A stretch of 64,000 bases of DNA from Streptomyces sp. AV19. Lineage in GTDB: Bacteria > Actinomycetota > Actinomycetes > Streptomycetales > Streptomycetaceae. The notes under the pieces are model-generated. The model made no database searches, had not been told where the DNA came from, and saw only the letters and a list, made by a program, of their open reading frames with translations. The stretch is taken from assembly GCF_015999245.1 (NCBI RefSeq), contig NZ_JAEAMR010000009.1, positions 183,431-247,430 of the forward strand. The letters run 5' to 3'. The translations under genes and the position numbers were made by a program. Positions 31,710 to 39,961 of the stretch are shown here, one piece after another; positions within the stretch are counted from its first letter, which is position 1; the number at the start of each line of letters is the position of its first letter.

Positions 31710-32596
31710 GTGCGTGCCTTCCTTTCGTATCGGCGGTTGAGGGAGCGGAGTTCGTCGACGCGGGCGTGGACGTCGTCGGCGAGGGTGCGGCAGGGGTCGG
31801 GCCGGGGCGGGGTCTCGCCTCGGCAGGTGCGGCAGATGCCGCCGGGGAGGGCTTCGGTGGTGCCGGGGTCGCGGCAGACGACGCACTCCAGGAGCAGGTG
31901 CGGCCGCTCGGGAGTGGTGACCTCCATCGCCTCGGGCGGCAGTTTGTCGATGAGCCTGCGGCGGACGAATCCGGCCGCGTGGAGGACCTCGGGCGGCAGC
32001 CCGCCGGCCAGCGTCCGGATGAACTCGTCGTCGCCGACCCCGCGTTCGAACCACGGCTGGGCGAACGGAGCGAGGGCCGCGCAGTCGGCTGCGGACAGTG
32101 TCAACCGGTGATCGGCCCGGCCGAGGGCGGCGAGCAGGCGGTACGCCCGCGAGCGGGGCCGCTCGGGAGCGGAGCGGGACGGCTCCGGGACCCGGGCTGG
32201 AGGTGCGTCCTGCGGGACGTCGCCGGTGCGTACGGCCTCCCACCAGGCGTCGTCGCGCGGTGTCCGCGAGAAGAACGTCCGCGTCACCCAACGCGAGCTT
32301 CCGTCTTCACTCTTGAGGTGTTCGGTGAAGCGCCGCAGGTGACCGGCTTCGGAGAGCCTCCGCAGCGCGGTCAGGCAGGCGGCCTGCCCGTACGCGGGCA
32401 GCTGGGCGGCCAGCGACTTGCCGTCGATCGCCGCACCTTCAGGAAGCCGGTCGATGAAGGCAGCGACCGACGCCTCACGGGGCGGCAGGTGCGCGAAGTC
32501 GTCCTTGCGGCGCGGCGCTTGGCCGGGCGCGGAGCGCTTGCCGAAGCCGGAACGGGCCATGAGGGGCGTGGGGGCGCTAGGGTAGGCGTCAGCCAT
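31706..32596 (-). CDS. HTH / zinc-ribbon protein of the duplicated module, copy A
   Basis: The 296-residue protein has a winged-helix-like segment (AAIDGKSLAAQLPAYGQAACLTALRRLSEAGHLRRF, about residues 55-90), then a helical middle (LTLSAADCAALAPFAQPWFERG) and a C-terminal zinc ribbon, CVVCRDPGTTEALPGGICRTC, with two CxxC pairs. This architecture is common in Streptomyces proteins described only as HTH or MarR-like. ATG at 32596 (MADAYPSAP) is the conserved start in both copies. It is coupled to the Uma2 gene by an ATGA overlap. The 250-bp leader in front is almost identical to that of copy B. Confidence 0.85.
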   Translation of the reverse strand: MADAYPSAPTPLMARSGFGKRSAPGQAPRRKDDFAHLPPREASVAAFIDRLPEGAAIDGKSLAAQLPAYGQAACLTALRRLSEAGHLRRFTEHLKSEDGSSRWVTRTFFSRTPRDDAWWEAVRTGDVPQDAPPARVPEPSRSAPERPRSRAYRLLAALGRADHRLTLSAADCAALAPFAQPWFERGVGDDEFIRTLAGGLPPEVLHAAGFVRRRLIDKLPPEAMEVTTPERPHLLLECVVCRDPGTTEALPGGICRTCRGETPPRPDPCRTLADDVHARVDELRSLNRRYERKART

Positions 32597-32852
32597 CGGG
32601 ATCGACCTACTCTTCGATCTCGTCGGTGAGACCCCGGGTCCGGTGTTGCTAGCACCGGCCGGGGTCGCTTTGTTGCTGCGCACGCTAGGGCCTGGCGACA
32701 GCATGCCGCAAACCGGCCACACGCCGTGAACTACCCGTGGTATACTCGCGCTTGAGCGCGCACACGGAGGGTGGGTGGGTGGGTGGGTTCAACTACCCAC
32801 CATTCCTTGGAAAGAGCGCTCGGACCCCGGCCCCCGGATCCCGGAACTCAAG
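32597..32852 (-). repeat. Duplicated module leader, copy A, with five GGG runs
   Basis: This 256-bp sequence is nearly identical in inverted orientation to 51970-52221. It contains a G-quadruplex motif of five GGG tracts separated by single T (32769-32787, plus strand), a GGTGGGT/ACCCACC hairpin, a GCGC-loop palindrome and a conserved GTCGCCAGGCCCTAGCGTGC block. Similarity ends at ACTCAAG near 32852. Confidence 0.85.
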
Positions 32853-32921
32853 TCACGGTTCGTCTCGCCGGTGCGGCCCGGAACAGTGAAAGGGCCGCAC
32901 CCACGGACACCACCGCCGGGC

Positions 32922-34082
32922 TCAGCAGGCCCTGCCGCCCGGCTGCACTGTCTCCGGCTCCGCCGAGCGCATCAAGTCCACGACCCACGCCGGGGTTTCC
33001 GTATCCCGGGCGATCTCGTGCATCAGCGAACGGAATCGGCGTCGATTGCGCCCCGATCCGATCGTCTCCAGCAGCGGAAGCACCGACAGCAAGGTCGATT
33101 CGTACTCCATCCAGGCGCGGGTCCGCGCGTACGCGGACAGTAGAGACACCCGGTAGTAGAACACTCCCCTGCCGTCCGGACGGAATGCCCCGGCCAGTTC
33201 GCACGCCCGTTGCAGCGACGGCACGGCCGCCTGCGAATCTCCCAGGGCGAGCAGGGCGTCTCCCCTTTGCCCGGCAGCTTCCTGCTCGTTCACCCACCAG
33301 GTCCAGGACGGGTCACGGGGGTTGAGCGAATCCCCGAGGCCGACGCTCACCGCGTCCAGGTCGTCGAGCGCCTGCCGACGGCACCCGGCAAGGGCCAGTG
33401 CGCGCGCCCTCCGCACCCGGGCCAGGAGAGCCACCCGGGGCGGCAACTTGGCCTGGGAGAGCAGTTCGTCCGCGATGCGCAGCGTCTCCCCGGTCCGATG
33501 GCGTTCGACGTTCTGCATGGCGAGCATGTCCAGGGCGAACCACTGCTTGGACCGGTCCCCGGCATGACGGGCCAGCATGTGTGATTCCAGGAACGCCGCA
33601 CGGGAAGCGTCCTGCTGGTCCGCGTCGAACAGGAGCCAGCCCGCGACCTGCGCGACCTCGGCGACCGCGGCGAGATATTCACGTGTGACGCCCTCCGGAA
33701 GGGAGCCGCGGTCGAGCCGCCGCTGTCCCGCACGCCAAACCTGTACGGCGGCGGCCGCCACCGTGTCCCCTCCGTAGAGGTTGTCGTGGTCGAGGAAGTG
33801 GGCGACAGAGGAACGCATATGCGCGAGTTCGACGGCAATCGGGTCCGCATGGTCACGCGCAACGGATGTCGCACCGTAACCGACGACCTGCGCCGCCAAC
33901 CTGCCGCCACTGTCCGTGATCCTGTCCAGGCCCTCCGCCAACTGCCGCGAGGGAGGCTGCTTTCCGCCGAGCACCCGGGACAGATAGGCCGGATCGTAGT
34001 TCAGCGCACGGGCCGCCGCCCGCATGCTCAGCCCACAAGCCGAGAGGGCGTCCCGAGCGAGGGCAGCGAAGTCCGTCATCAC
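32922..34082 (-). CDS. XRE-type HTH regulator with C-terminal TPR repeats
   Basis: The 386-residue regulator has an N-terminal XRE HTH (LSMRAAARALNYDPAYLSRVLGGKQPPS, residues 18-45) and TPR-like helices to the C-terminus (RVRRARALALAGCRRQALDDL; QRGDALLALGDSQAAVPSLQRACEL). Such proteins act as one-component or peptide-responsive regulators in streptomycetes. The ATG is at 34082, or 34079 if the second Met is used. It is divergent from two small overlapping genes. Inverted GTTGACCA/TGGTCAAC sequences sit right before its start and probably form its own operator. Confidence 0.88.
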   Translation of the reverse strand: MMTDFAALARDALSACGLSMRAAARALNYDPAYLSRVLGGKQPPSRQLAEGLDRITDSGGRLAAQVVGYGATSVARDHADPIAVELAHMRSSVAHFLDHDNLYGGDTVAAAAVQVWRAGQRRLDRGSLPEGVTREYLAAVAEVAQVAGWLLFDADQQDASRAAFLESHMLARHAGDRSKQWFALDMLAMQNVERHRTGETLRIADELLSQAKLPPRVALLARVRRARALALAGCRRQALDDLDAVSVGLGDSLNPRDPSWTWWVNEQEAAGQRGDALLALGDSQAAVPSLQRACELAGAFRPDGRGVFYYRVSLLSAYARTRAWMEYESTLLSVLPLLETIGSGRNRRRFRSLMHEIARDTETPAWVVDLMRSAEPETVQPGGRAC

Positions 34083-34093
34083 ACACTCCGGGC

Positions 34094-34133
34094 GTTGACC
34101 ACTACACCGACACGATAGTCAACGCTGGTCAAC
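34094..34133. promoter_or_regulatory. GTTGACCA / TGGTCAAC inverted repeat between divergent genes
   Basis: GTTGACCA (34094-34101) and TGGTCAAC (34126-34133) are perfect inverted octamers, with an extra AGTCAAC at 34117-34123. They lie 12 bp upstream of the XRE gene start. Autoregulation is likely. Confidence 0.5.
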
Positions 34134-34198
34134 TCCCGCAGTGCACGCGGGTTCGGGACGATGACCGCCCCGAATCCCTTCACGCCAGGAGCACGCCC

Positions 34199-34549
34199 GT
34201 GACGTCGCCCGTGACGTACAGAACCGGCACCTTCGTCGTCGACGTACGCGAGAACCGCCTCGTCCAAGTGATCGGCACCACCGAGGACGACGACCGCGTC
34301 CAGGTACGCCGCCCCGGCGGCGGACTGGAGTGGGAGGTTCCGCCCACCGCCCTCCGCCTCGCCACCCGCGAGGAGCGCAACACCGCCGGGCTCCGCCCGT
34401 ACCAAACCGGTTGCACCAGGTGCGCCGAACTCGAAGCCGCCCGGCAGGCGGCCGCCACTGGCGACGACTCGTACGCGTCCCGCCGCGCCACCGCCGACGC
34501 CCTGACCCACTGGGTCATGGAGCACTGCCTGCGCGAGGGCCGTCCATGA
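34199..34549 (+). CDS. Small hypothetical partner of the XRE/TPR regulator
   Basis: The 116-residue protein starts at GTG 34199 (MTSPVTYRTGTFVVDVRENRLVQVIG). It has a short beta-rich N-terminal half (a small SH3-like look: VDVRENRLVQVIGTTEDDDRVQVRRPGGG) and a helical C-terminus with a CTRC motif. I do not recognise the family, but small proteins of this type recur beside XRE regulators in streptomycetes. Its stop overlaps the start of the next gene (ATGA), so the two are co-translated. It could be the effector of the regulator pair; no function can be given. Confidence 0.7.
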   Translation: MTSPVTYRTGTFVVDVRENRLVQVIGTTEDDDRVQVRRPGGGLEWEVPPTALRLATREERNTAGLRPYQTGCTRCAELEAARQAAATGDDSYASRRATADALTHWVMEHCLREGRP

Positions 34550-34767
34550 CACACCCCGGCCCCCGCTGCCGATGGGAATCGGCCGGCGGCCAGGAGCGCT
34601 GCACCACCTGCGGAACCCGCCGCTTCACCGACTACGGCGCCCTCCGCCCCCGCGAACTGCCGCCCGCGACGGGGACGACGTCACCCTCCGCCGTCGGCCT
34701 TAGACCTATGGGCCGAGACGGCTCCCCCACCGAAGACCGATACGCCGCGCGCCGGAGCGATCGATGA
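34546..34767 (+). CDS. Small Cys-rich hypothetical protein
   Basis: The 73-residue protein begins MTHPGPRCRWESAGGQERCTTC: Cys8, Cys19 and Cys22 could bind zinc. The C-terminal half looks disordered. Its ATG overlaps the stop of the preceding gene, a strong sign that it is real. No family is recognised. It ends 171 bp before the aldo/keto reductase. Confidence 0.6.
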   Translation: MTHPGPRCRWESAGGQERCTTCGTRRFTDYGALRPRELPPATGTTSPSAVGLRPMGRDGSPTEDRYAARRSDR

Positions 34768-34937
34768 TGGATACACGAGTTCTCGCCGGCTTCGTCATCC
34801 CCCGTACGAGGCCGGCGAGGAATCGTCCCCGCCCCCCGGGAGTCCCCCCGGCTCCCGGGCGGGGCAACCCCGCCCCCGCCCCGCCCTCGAAAGAGTCACC
34901 CTTGCCTCCGGCCCGCCGCGAGGAGTTGGCTGGCGGC

Positions 34938-35915
34938 ATGGAGTACACGCAGCTCGGGCGCACGGGACTCAGCGTCGGCCGGATCGTTCTCGGGACGATG
35001 AACTTCGGGCCGCGGACGGACGAGAACGACAGTCACGCGATCATGGACGCCGCGCTCGACGCGGGCGTCAACCTCTTCGACACCGCCAACGTCTACGGCG
35101 AGGCCACCGACCGCGGCCGGACCGAGAAGATCATCGGCAGCTGGTTCGCCAAGGGCGGCGGGCGGCGCGACAAGGTCGTCCTGGCCACCAAGGTGTTCGG
35201 GGCGATGGCGCCCGGCGCGGAGGCCGAGTGGCCCAACCGCTCGCGGCTGTCCGCGCTCAACATCCGCCGCTCCGTGGACGAAAGCCTGCGGCGCCTGCAG
35301 ACCAACCACATCGACGTCTACCAGTTCCACCACGTGGACCGGAGCACCCCGTGGGAGGAGATCTGGCAGGCCATGGACGTCCTCGTCCAGCAGGGCAAGA
35401 TCCTCTACGTGGGCTCGTCCAACCACGCCGGCTGGCACATCGCGCAGGCCAACGAGACGGCCCGCCGGCTCGGCACGTACGGGCTGGTGAGCGAGCAGTG
35501 CCTGTACAACCTGGCCGAGCGGCGGGCCGAGATGGAGGTCATCCCCGCGGCACGGGCGTACGGGCTGGGGGTCATCCCCTGGGGGCCGCTGGGCGGCGGG
35601 CTGCTGGGCGGGGTGATCCGCCGGGCGCAGGAGACCGGCCGGTCGGCGGACGCGCTGGCGAACTCGGCGCTGCGGGACAAGGTCCAGGCGTACGAGGACG
35701 TGGTGGACAAATACGGCCTGGCCCCCGGCGAGGTGGCCCTCGCCTGGCTGCTCGCGCAGCCGGGGATCACGGGCCCGATCATCGGGCCGCGCACGGCCGG
35801 ACAGCTGGAGTCCGCGCTGCGGGCGGTGGACCTGGAGCTGCCGGAGGGGCTGCTGGCCTCGCTGGAGGAGATCTTCCCGGGGCCGGGGCCCGCGCCGGAG
35901 GCGTTCGCCTGGTGA
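34938..35915 (+). CDS. Aldo/keto reductase
   Basis: The 325-residue NADPH-dependent oxidoreductase begins MEYTQLGRTGLSVGRIVLGTMNFG. The catalytic tetrad is visible: Asp in NLFDTANVYGEA, Tyr in the same motif, Lys in VVLATKVFG and His in DVYQFHHVDRST. C-terminal cofactor residues appear in GPIIGPRTAGQLESAL. This is the YajO/GSP69-type group of general aldehyde or ketone reductases. ATG at 34938 follows GAGGAG. Longer in-frame starts are Pro/Arg-rich and unlikely. Substrate unknown. Confidence 0.92.
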   Translation: MEYTQLGRTGLSVGRIVLGTMNFGPRTDENDSHAIMDAALDAGVNLFDTANVYGEATDRGRTEKIIGSWFAKGGGRRDKVVLATKVFGAMAPGAEAEWPNRSRLSALNIRRSVDESLRRLQTNHIDVYQFHHVDRSTPWEEIWQAMDVLVQQGKILYVGSSNHAGWHIAQANETARRLGTYGLVSEQCLYNLAERRAEMEVIPAARAYGLGVIPWGPLGGGLLGGVIRRAQETGRSADALANSALRDKVQAYEDVVDKYGLAPGEVALAWLLAQPGITGPIIGPRTAGQLESALRAVDLELPEGLLASLEEIFPGPGPAPEAFAW

Positions 35916-35951
35916 ACCGGGCACAAAGGCAGCGGGCACAAAGGCAAAGGT

Positions 35952-36038
35952 CTATCGCACCGCCGACACCACGGCGACGACGACGAGAATCAGGGCGAGC
36001 GCGCCGGTCATGATCCGGTTCCTGGTCTTCGGGTCCAC
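35952..36038 (-). CDS. Candidate 28-residue single-span membrane microprotein
   Basis: From GTG 36038: VDPKTRNRIMTGALALILVVVAVVSAVR, then TAG. A short basic head precedes one continuous hydrophobic helix of about 17 residues. GGGG stands just before the GTG. Micropeptides of this shape are conserved near ThpR-type genes as far as I recall, but I cannot confirm homology. Confidence 0.5.
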   Translation of the reverse strand: MDPKTRNRIMTGALALILVVVAVVSAVR

Positions 36039-36076
36039 CCCCGAAGGGTAACCGGGCGGCCGTGTTGCCCGGAGAC

Positions 36077-36640
36077 CTAGGTCCGCAGGGGCCAGCTCTC
36101 CACGGTCTCGTACCGGGGCCGCTCGCCCGGTGTGCCCGATCCGGGCAGCCGGCTGCGGACGAGTTCGAGCCGCCCGACGCGGAACGGGGTGCCCCGGAAG
36201 TCCGCCAGCGCCTCTGCGTACGGCCGCAGGGAGAGCCGCCCGGTGGCGCGGGCGAGCGTGAGGTGCGCGTGGAAGGGGCGGCTCTCGTCCACGCCGATCC
36301 CCGTCCGCCGCGCGCCCGCGGCGGCGGAGGCGGCCAGGCCGCCGAGGGTGCCGACGTCGCCCTCGGCCCCGGCCCACAGCACCCGGTCGCCGAACCGGCC
36401 GCCGCGCGCGAGCCGCACCTCGTGGGCGGGGTGCCGGTGCGCGGCCCGCCCCAGCCGCTCGGTCAGCTCCGGGAGCAGCCCCTCGTCCACCTCGCCGAGG
36501 AAGGCGAGCGTGAAGTGCCAGGTGTCGGGGGCGGCCCAGCGCAGCCGCCCGGCGTCCGGGAAACCGCGCAATTGGGCTGCGGCGTCGGCGAGTTCGGCGA
36601 GGGCGGACGAGGGCGGGATCACAGCGACGAAGAGGCGCAC
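36077..36640 (-). CDS. thpR: RNA 2',3'-cyclic phosphodiesterase
   Basis: The 187-residue 2H phosphoesterase opens 2',3'-cyclic phosphate RNA ends (historically called 2'-5' RNA ligase). Both HxT motifs are present: HFT at residues 42-44 (DTWHFTLAFLGEVDE) and HLT at 126-128 (RPFHAHLTLARAT). Length and spacing are normal for ThpR. MRLFVAVIPP is the family start. The gene is not obviously in an operon apart from the microprotein frame downstream. Confidence 0.93.
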   Translation of the reverse strand: MRLFVAVIPPSSALAELADAAAQLRGFPDAGRLRWAAPDTWHFTLAFLGEVDEGLLPELTERLGRAAHRHPAHEVRLARGGRFGDRVLWAGAEGDVGTLGGLAASAAAGARRTGIGVDESRPFHAHLTLARATGRLSLRPYAEALADFRGTPFRVGRLELVRSRLPGSGTPGERPRYETVESWPLRT

Positions 36641-37069
36641 GGGGCCAGTGTCGCGCGAATGGAGATCAACATCGGGAAGGGCGGGGCGGAGGGCCTCCCC
36701 GCGGTCGTCGCGATGCGCCCGTCCGCCGGTTCACGGCCGGCGACCGGCCGGGGCAGCTGCCGGAACGGCGGGTGGCGTGAGCCGGGCGTGCGCCGTGGCC
36801 GAGACGGCGCTGCGCCGGGGGTGCTGTCTCGGCCCGTGCGCGGGCGTGAACGAACGGGAGGGCGCGGCTCGGGGGACGGCGGTTGCGCCGCCCGTGCGCC
36901 CGGGGACACACCGACAACAGGGGAACTCCCTTACTCGCGGCCCGTTTCCGTGCGCCCGGTCACGGCCGGTCCGCCCACTGACCGGATTCCGCGATTGACC
37001 CGCCTCGCGGCCCTGCCTAGCTTTTCCTCGTTCTCAGCGACATCCGGCAACGGAAGGCGAGGAGCGGGA
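36641..37069. other. 430-bp intergenic region with a sigma-70-type promoter at its end
   Basis: No coding region is supported. The GC-rich sequence contains short palindromes. The only clear signal is the promoter at 36995-37023 that serves the next gene. Confidence 0.5.
36995..37023 (+). promoter_or_regulatory. HrdB-type promoter for the 37070 gene
   Basis: TTGACC (36995-37000), a 17-bp spacer and TAGCTT (37018-37023) fit the Streptomyces vegetative sigma consensus. The start codon lies about 40 bp downstream of the predicted transcription start. Confidence 0.6.
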
Positions 37070-37411
37070 ATGGCCGAGCACGAGCCGTACGCGGCACCGG
37101 AGTGGATCAAGCCGGGCACGTGGTACGGCACCGCGAAGATCACGATCCGGAATCCCGGGACCACGGCTCTCGTCAATCCCGAGATCTCCTTCCGCGTCCG
37201 GCCGGACCAGTACGTGGAGAACAGGCACGGGCTGGTCTTCATCCGCGAGGGCGACGTCATCACCGGGTACTTCGTGTTCGAGCGCAGCACCGTCCCCCCG
37301 GACGGCGGCAGCCAGGAGTTCACCGTCAACATCTCCCGGGCCGTGCCGGGCCCCGGCCCGCTGCCGTCCGGGTTCAGGATCAACGGCCGGCCGGCCCCGG
37401 AAGGGCGCTGA
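37070..37411 (+). CDS. Small beta-sandwich protein of unknown function
   Basis: The 113-residue protein begins MAEHEPYAAPEWIKPGTWYG. The sequence alternates hydrophobic and polar residues (ITIRNPGTTALVNPEISFRV; DVITGYFVFERSTVPPDGG), as in an immunoglobulin-like or carbohydrate-binding beta sandwich. There is no signal peptide. It has a clean promoter, GGAG 9 nt before the ATG, and a perfect terminator whose left arm includes its stop codon. It is therefore a well-delimited single-gene transcript. Family not recognised; a stand-alone binding domain is an inference. Confidence 0.75.
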   Translation: MAEHEPYAAPEWIKPGTWYGTAKITIRNPGTTALVNPEISFRVRPDQYVENRHGLVFIREGDVITGYFVFERSTVPPDGGSQEFTVNISRAVPGPGPLPSGFRINGRPAPEGR

Positions 37412-37437
37412 ACGGCCGCACGCCGTGCGGCCGTTCA
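37409..37437. terminator. Perfect 13-bp bidirectional terminator starting in the stop codon
   Basis: TGAACGGCCGCAC (37409-37421) and GTGCGGCCGTTCA (37425-37437) flank a 3-nt loop. The first three bases are the TGA of the upstream gene. It separates convergent genes. Confidence 0.8.
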
Positions 37438-37446
37438 GCCGTGCCG

Positions 37447-38814
37447 TCAGGCCGCCGTCGCCACGGCGGCGTCCGGCCGCTTCTCGCGCGGGACGAACTC
37501 CAGGTGCCGGCGCCCGCGCCGCAGGTCCACCCGCAGCCGGACCCCGACCGCCCGGGCCAGTGCGAAGCCGATGGCCACGGCGGACAGCAGGGACGCCACG
37601 CCGCCGGCGGCGAAGCCCACGCGGGGGCCGTAGGTGTCGGTGACCCAGCCGACCACGGGCGCGCCGAGCGGGGTGCCGCCGACGAAGACCATCATGTAGA
37701 GGCTGAGTACGCGGCCGCGCATGGCGGGGTCGACCGCCATCTGCACGGTGGAGTTGGCGATGACGTTGGTCGTCAGCCCGAAGACGCCGATCGGCACGAG
37801 CAGCAGGGCGAACAGCCAGAACGTCGGCGAGAGCGCGGCGGCGATCTCCAGCAGGCCGAAGGCGGCCGCGGAGCCGATCAGCACCCGGCGGCGCGAGCCG
37901 CCGCGCCGGGCGGCGAGCAGGGCGCCGGCCAGCGAGCCGGCCGCCATCAGGGTGTTGAAGAGCCCGTAGGTGCCGGCCCCCGCGTGGTACACGTCGTCGG
38001 CGAACGCCGTGAGCCAGATGGGGAAGTTGAAGCCCAGGGTGCCGACGCAGCCGATGAGGGCGATCGGCCAGATGAGGTCGGGCCGTTCGCGGACGTGCCG
38101 CAGCCCTTCCCGCAGCTGGCCCTTGCCGCGCGGGGCGGTCTCGGCCTTGTGCAGCTCGCCGGTGCGCATCAGCAGCAGGCCGGTGATGGGCGCCAGGTAG
38201 GACAGCCCGTTGAAGAGGAACGCGGCGCCGCTGCCGACGGCGGTGATCAGCACGCCGGCGACGGCCGGGCCGATGAGCCGCGCGGACTGGAAGTTGGCCG
38301 AGTTGAGGCTGACGGCGTTGCGCAGGTCGGCCGGGCCGACCATCTCGTGGACGAATGCCTGCCGGGCGGGGTTGTCGACGACGGTGACGAGGCCGAGGAC
38401 GAAGGCGATGAGGTAGACGTGCCAGACCTGGACGTGCCCGGAGAGGGTGAGCGCGGCGAGCGCGAGGCCGGTGAGGCCGCTCGCCACCTGGGTGCCGAGG
38501 ATCAGCAGCCGCTTGGGGCAACGGTCGGCGATGACGCCGCCGTAGAGCCCGAAGAGCAGGATCGGGAGGAACTGCAGGGCGGTGGTGATGCCCACCGCCG
38601 CGGAGGAGCCCGTGAGGCCGAGAACCAGCCAGTCCTGGGCTATTCGCTGCATCCAGGTGCCGGTGTTGGACACCACCTGGCCGATCGCGAAGAGCCGGTA
38701 GTTGCGGATCCTGAGCGAGCTGAACATGCCCCCCTTGTGCGGCAGGGGGGTCGTGCGTATGTCTTCGTGGGGTTTCGGTGCGGGTGCGGAGTCTGCTCCG
38801 GGTCCCGTACTCAA
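37447..38814 (-). CDS. MFS transporter (DHA3/EntS-like)
   Basis: The 455-residue, 12-helix major facilitator is of the EntS-type drug exporter group: SLRIRNYRLFAIGQVVSNTGTWMQRIAQDWLV at the start, GGVIADRCPKRLLI (loop 2-3 signature) and DNPARQAFVHEMVGPADLRNAVSLN. The frame begins at TTG 38814, preceded by AGGAGG at 9-nt spacing, so the TTG is credible. It is 31 nt downstream of the marR gene and forms one operon with it. Exported compound unknown; regulation by the MarR partner is inferred. Confidence 0.9.
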   Translation of the reverse strand: MSTGPGADSAPAPKPHEDIRTTPLPHKGGMFSSLRIRNYRLFAIGQVVSNTGTWMQRIAQDWLVLGLTGSSAAVGITTALQFLPILLFGLYGGVIADRCPKRLLILGTQVASGLTGLALAALTLSGHVQVWHVYLIAFVLGLVTVVDNPARQAFVHEMVGPADLRNAVSLNSANFQSARLIGPAVAGVLITAVGSGAAFLFNGLSYLAPITGLLLMRTGELHKAETAPRGKGQLREGLRHVRERPDLIWPIALIGCVGTLGFNFPIWLTAFADDVYHAGAGTYGLFNTLMAAGSLAGALLAARRGGSRRRVLIGSAAAFGLLEIAAALSPTFWLFALLLVPIGVFGLTTNVIANSTVQMAVDPAMRGRVLSLYMMVFVGGTPLGAPVVGWVTDTYGPRVGFAAGGVASLLSAVAIGFALARAVGVRLRVDLRRGRRHLEFVPREKRPDAAVATAA

Positions 38815-38845
38815 GCGGGTTCGCCTCCTTTGCCCTTCGCCCGGC

Positions 38846-39319
38846 TTACAGCTGTGCGAGTTTCTCCAGGACGGGTGCGGCGGCGCGGAGCGTCGCCCAC
38901 TCGTCGTCGTCCAGTCGCCCGGCCAGCTCCGCCAGCCAGGCGTTCCTCCTGCGCCGGCTCTCCTCGAGCATCGCCTCGGCCTGTTCGGTCTGTGTGACGA
39001 CCTTCTGGCGGCGGTCCTCGGGGTGCGGCTCCAGCCTGACCAGCCCCTTGCTCTCCAGCAGTGCCACGATCCGGGTCATCGACGGCGGCTGGACGTGCTC
39101 CTTGCGCGCCAGCTCGCCCGGCGTGGCCGAGCCGCAGCGGGCGAGCGTGCCCAGCACGGACATCTCGGCCGGGCTGAGCGACTCGTCCACCCGCTGGTGC
39201 TTGAGCCGCCTGGAGAGGCGCATGACGCCCGAGCGCAGCGCGTTGACCGCTTCCTGGTCCACGGCCGTCTCTTCGGTATCGGGGACCTCTTCGGGAGAGG
39301 TACGGGACAGGTCCGACAT
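38846..39319 (-). CDS. MarR-family regulator of the adjacent MFS exporter
   Basis: The 157-residue winged-helix protein has LSPAEMSVLGTLARCGSATPGELARKEHVQPPSMTRIVALLESKGLV (residues 48-94, HTH) and the wing motif PHPEDRRQKVV. It is first in a two-gene operon with the MFS exporter. A short palindrome in its leader (39336-39352) and the small distance from likely promoter to start suggest self-repression. Confidence 0.92.
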   Translation of the reverse strand: MSDLSRTSPEEVPDTEETAVDQEAVNALRSGVMRLSRRLKHQRVDESLSPAEMSVLGTLARCGSATPGELARKEHVQPPSMTRIVALLESKGLVRLEPHPEDRRQKVVTQTEQAEAMLEESRRRRNAWLAELAGRLDDDEWATLRAAAPVLEKLAQL

Positions 39320-39335
39320 GTTGCTTAGCCTAACT

Positions 39336-39352
39336 CATTACTTCACCTAATG
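39336..39352. promoter_or_regulatory. CATTA-N7-TAATG operator-like palindrome
   Basis: CATTA (39336-39340) and TAATG (39348-39352) are inverted around 7 bp, 17 bp upstream of the marR start in an unusually AT-rich patch. On the minus strand TAGGCT downstream is a possible -10. It is a likely MarR operator. Confidence 0.5.
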
Positions 39353-39502
39353 AAAGTGCGCACAGAGGGGCGCGCGGAGGCAAGGGGGCGGCGGACGACG
39401 AAACGGGCGGAGCTCGGCCCGGTCCGCATCACGATGCGGCGCTCCGTACCCCTGCACGGCGGCGAAGGGCGGCCCGCGCGCACGGGACGCGCCGGTCGGC
39501 GG

Positions 39503-39961
39503 TCAGCCGTACGGGTCGGGAATGACCTCCAGGCCCCGCTCCACGGCTGTACGCGGGGCGATGGTGTGGGAGTAGTGCCCGTCGAAGGACAGGATGCAGG
39601 GGCTGTCGAGACGCCAGGCCAAGCATGCGTTGACGGCGTCGGTGAGCCCGAGCGCATGCCCTCGATACCGGCGGAGCAGGTCATGCGCTTCACCGAGGAG
39701 GGAACGATCGATGACCGGGAGACGGATCCGGCTCTGGGACGCGAGGGCCCCGATCGTGGCCACGGCGTGCAGCGCGGCGTCCTCGCCCACCCGGTGGATC
39801 AGCAGGTGGTCCAGTTCGTCGAGGACCAGCGGCGAGACGATGAGGATGCGCGCCGCGCCCAAGGCGGCCACGGCATCGTCGTGCCGGTCGTCCTTACGGT
39901 TGAAGACACCCAGGAGCACGGAGGCGTCCGCCACGGCGGCGAGCCTGGTCTGGCCGGTCAA
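39503..39961 (-). CDS. PIN-domain protein (VapC-like toxin candidate)
   Basis: The 152-residue PIN-fold nuclease has a first acidic residue in AAVADASVLLGVFNR (Asp12), Glu in PLVLDELDHLL, Asp in GHALGLTDAVNACLAWRL and a C-terminal Asp in CILSFDGHYS. It begins with TTG 39961 inside a TTGA overlap with the preceding gene. That coupling is typical of antitoxin-toxin pairs. VapC toxins cleave tRNA or rRNA; the actual target is unknown. Confidence 0.8.
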   Translation of the reverse strand: MTGQTRLAAVADASVLLGVFNRKDDRHDDAVAALGAARILIVSPLVLDELDHLLIHRVGEDAALHAVATIGALASQSRIRLPVIDRSLLGEAHDLLRRYRGHALGLTDAVNACLAWRLDSPCILSFDGHYSHTIAPRTAVERGLEVIPDPYG

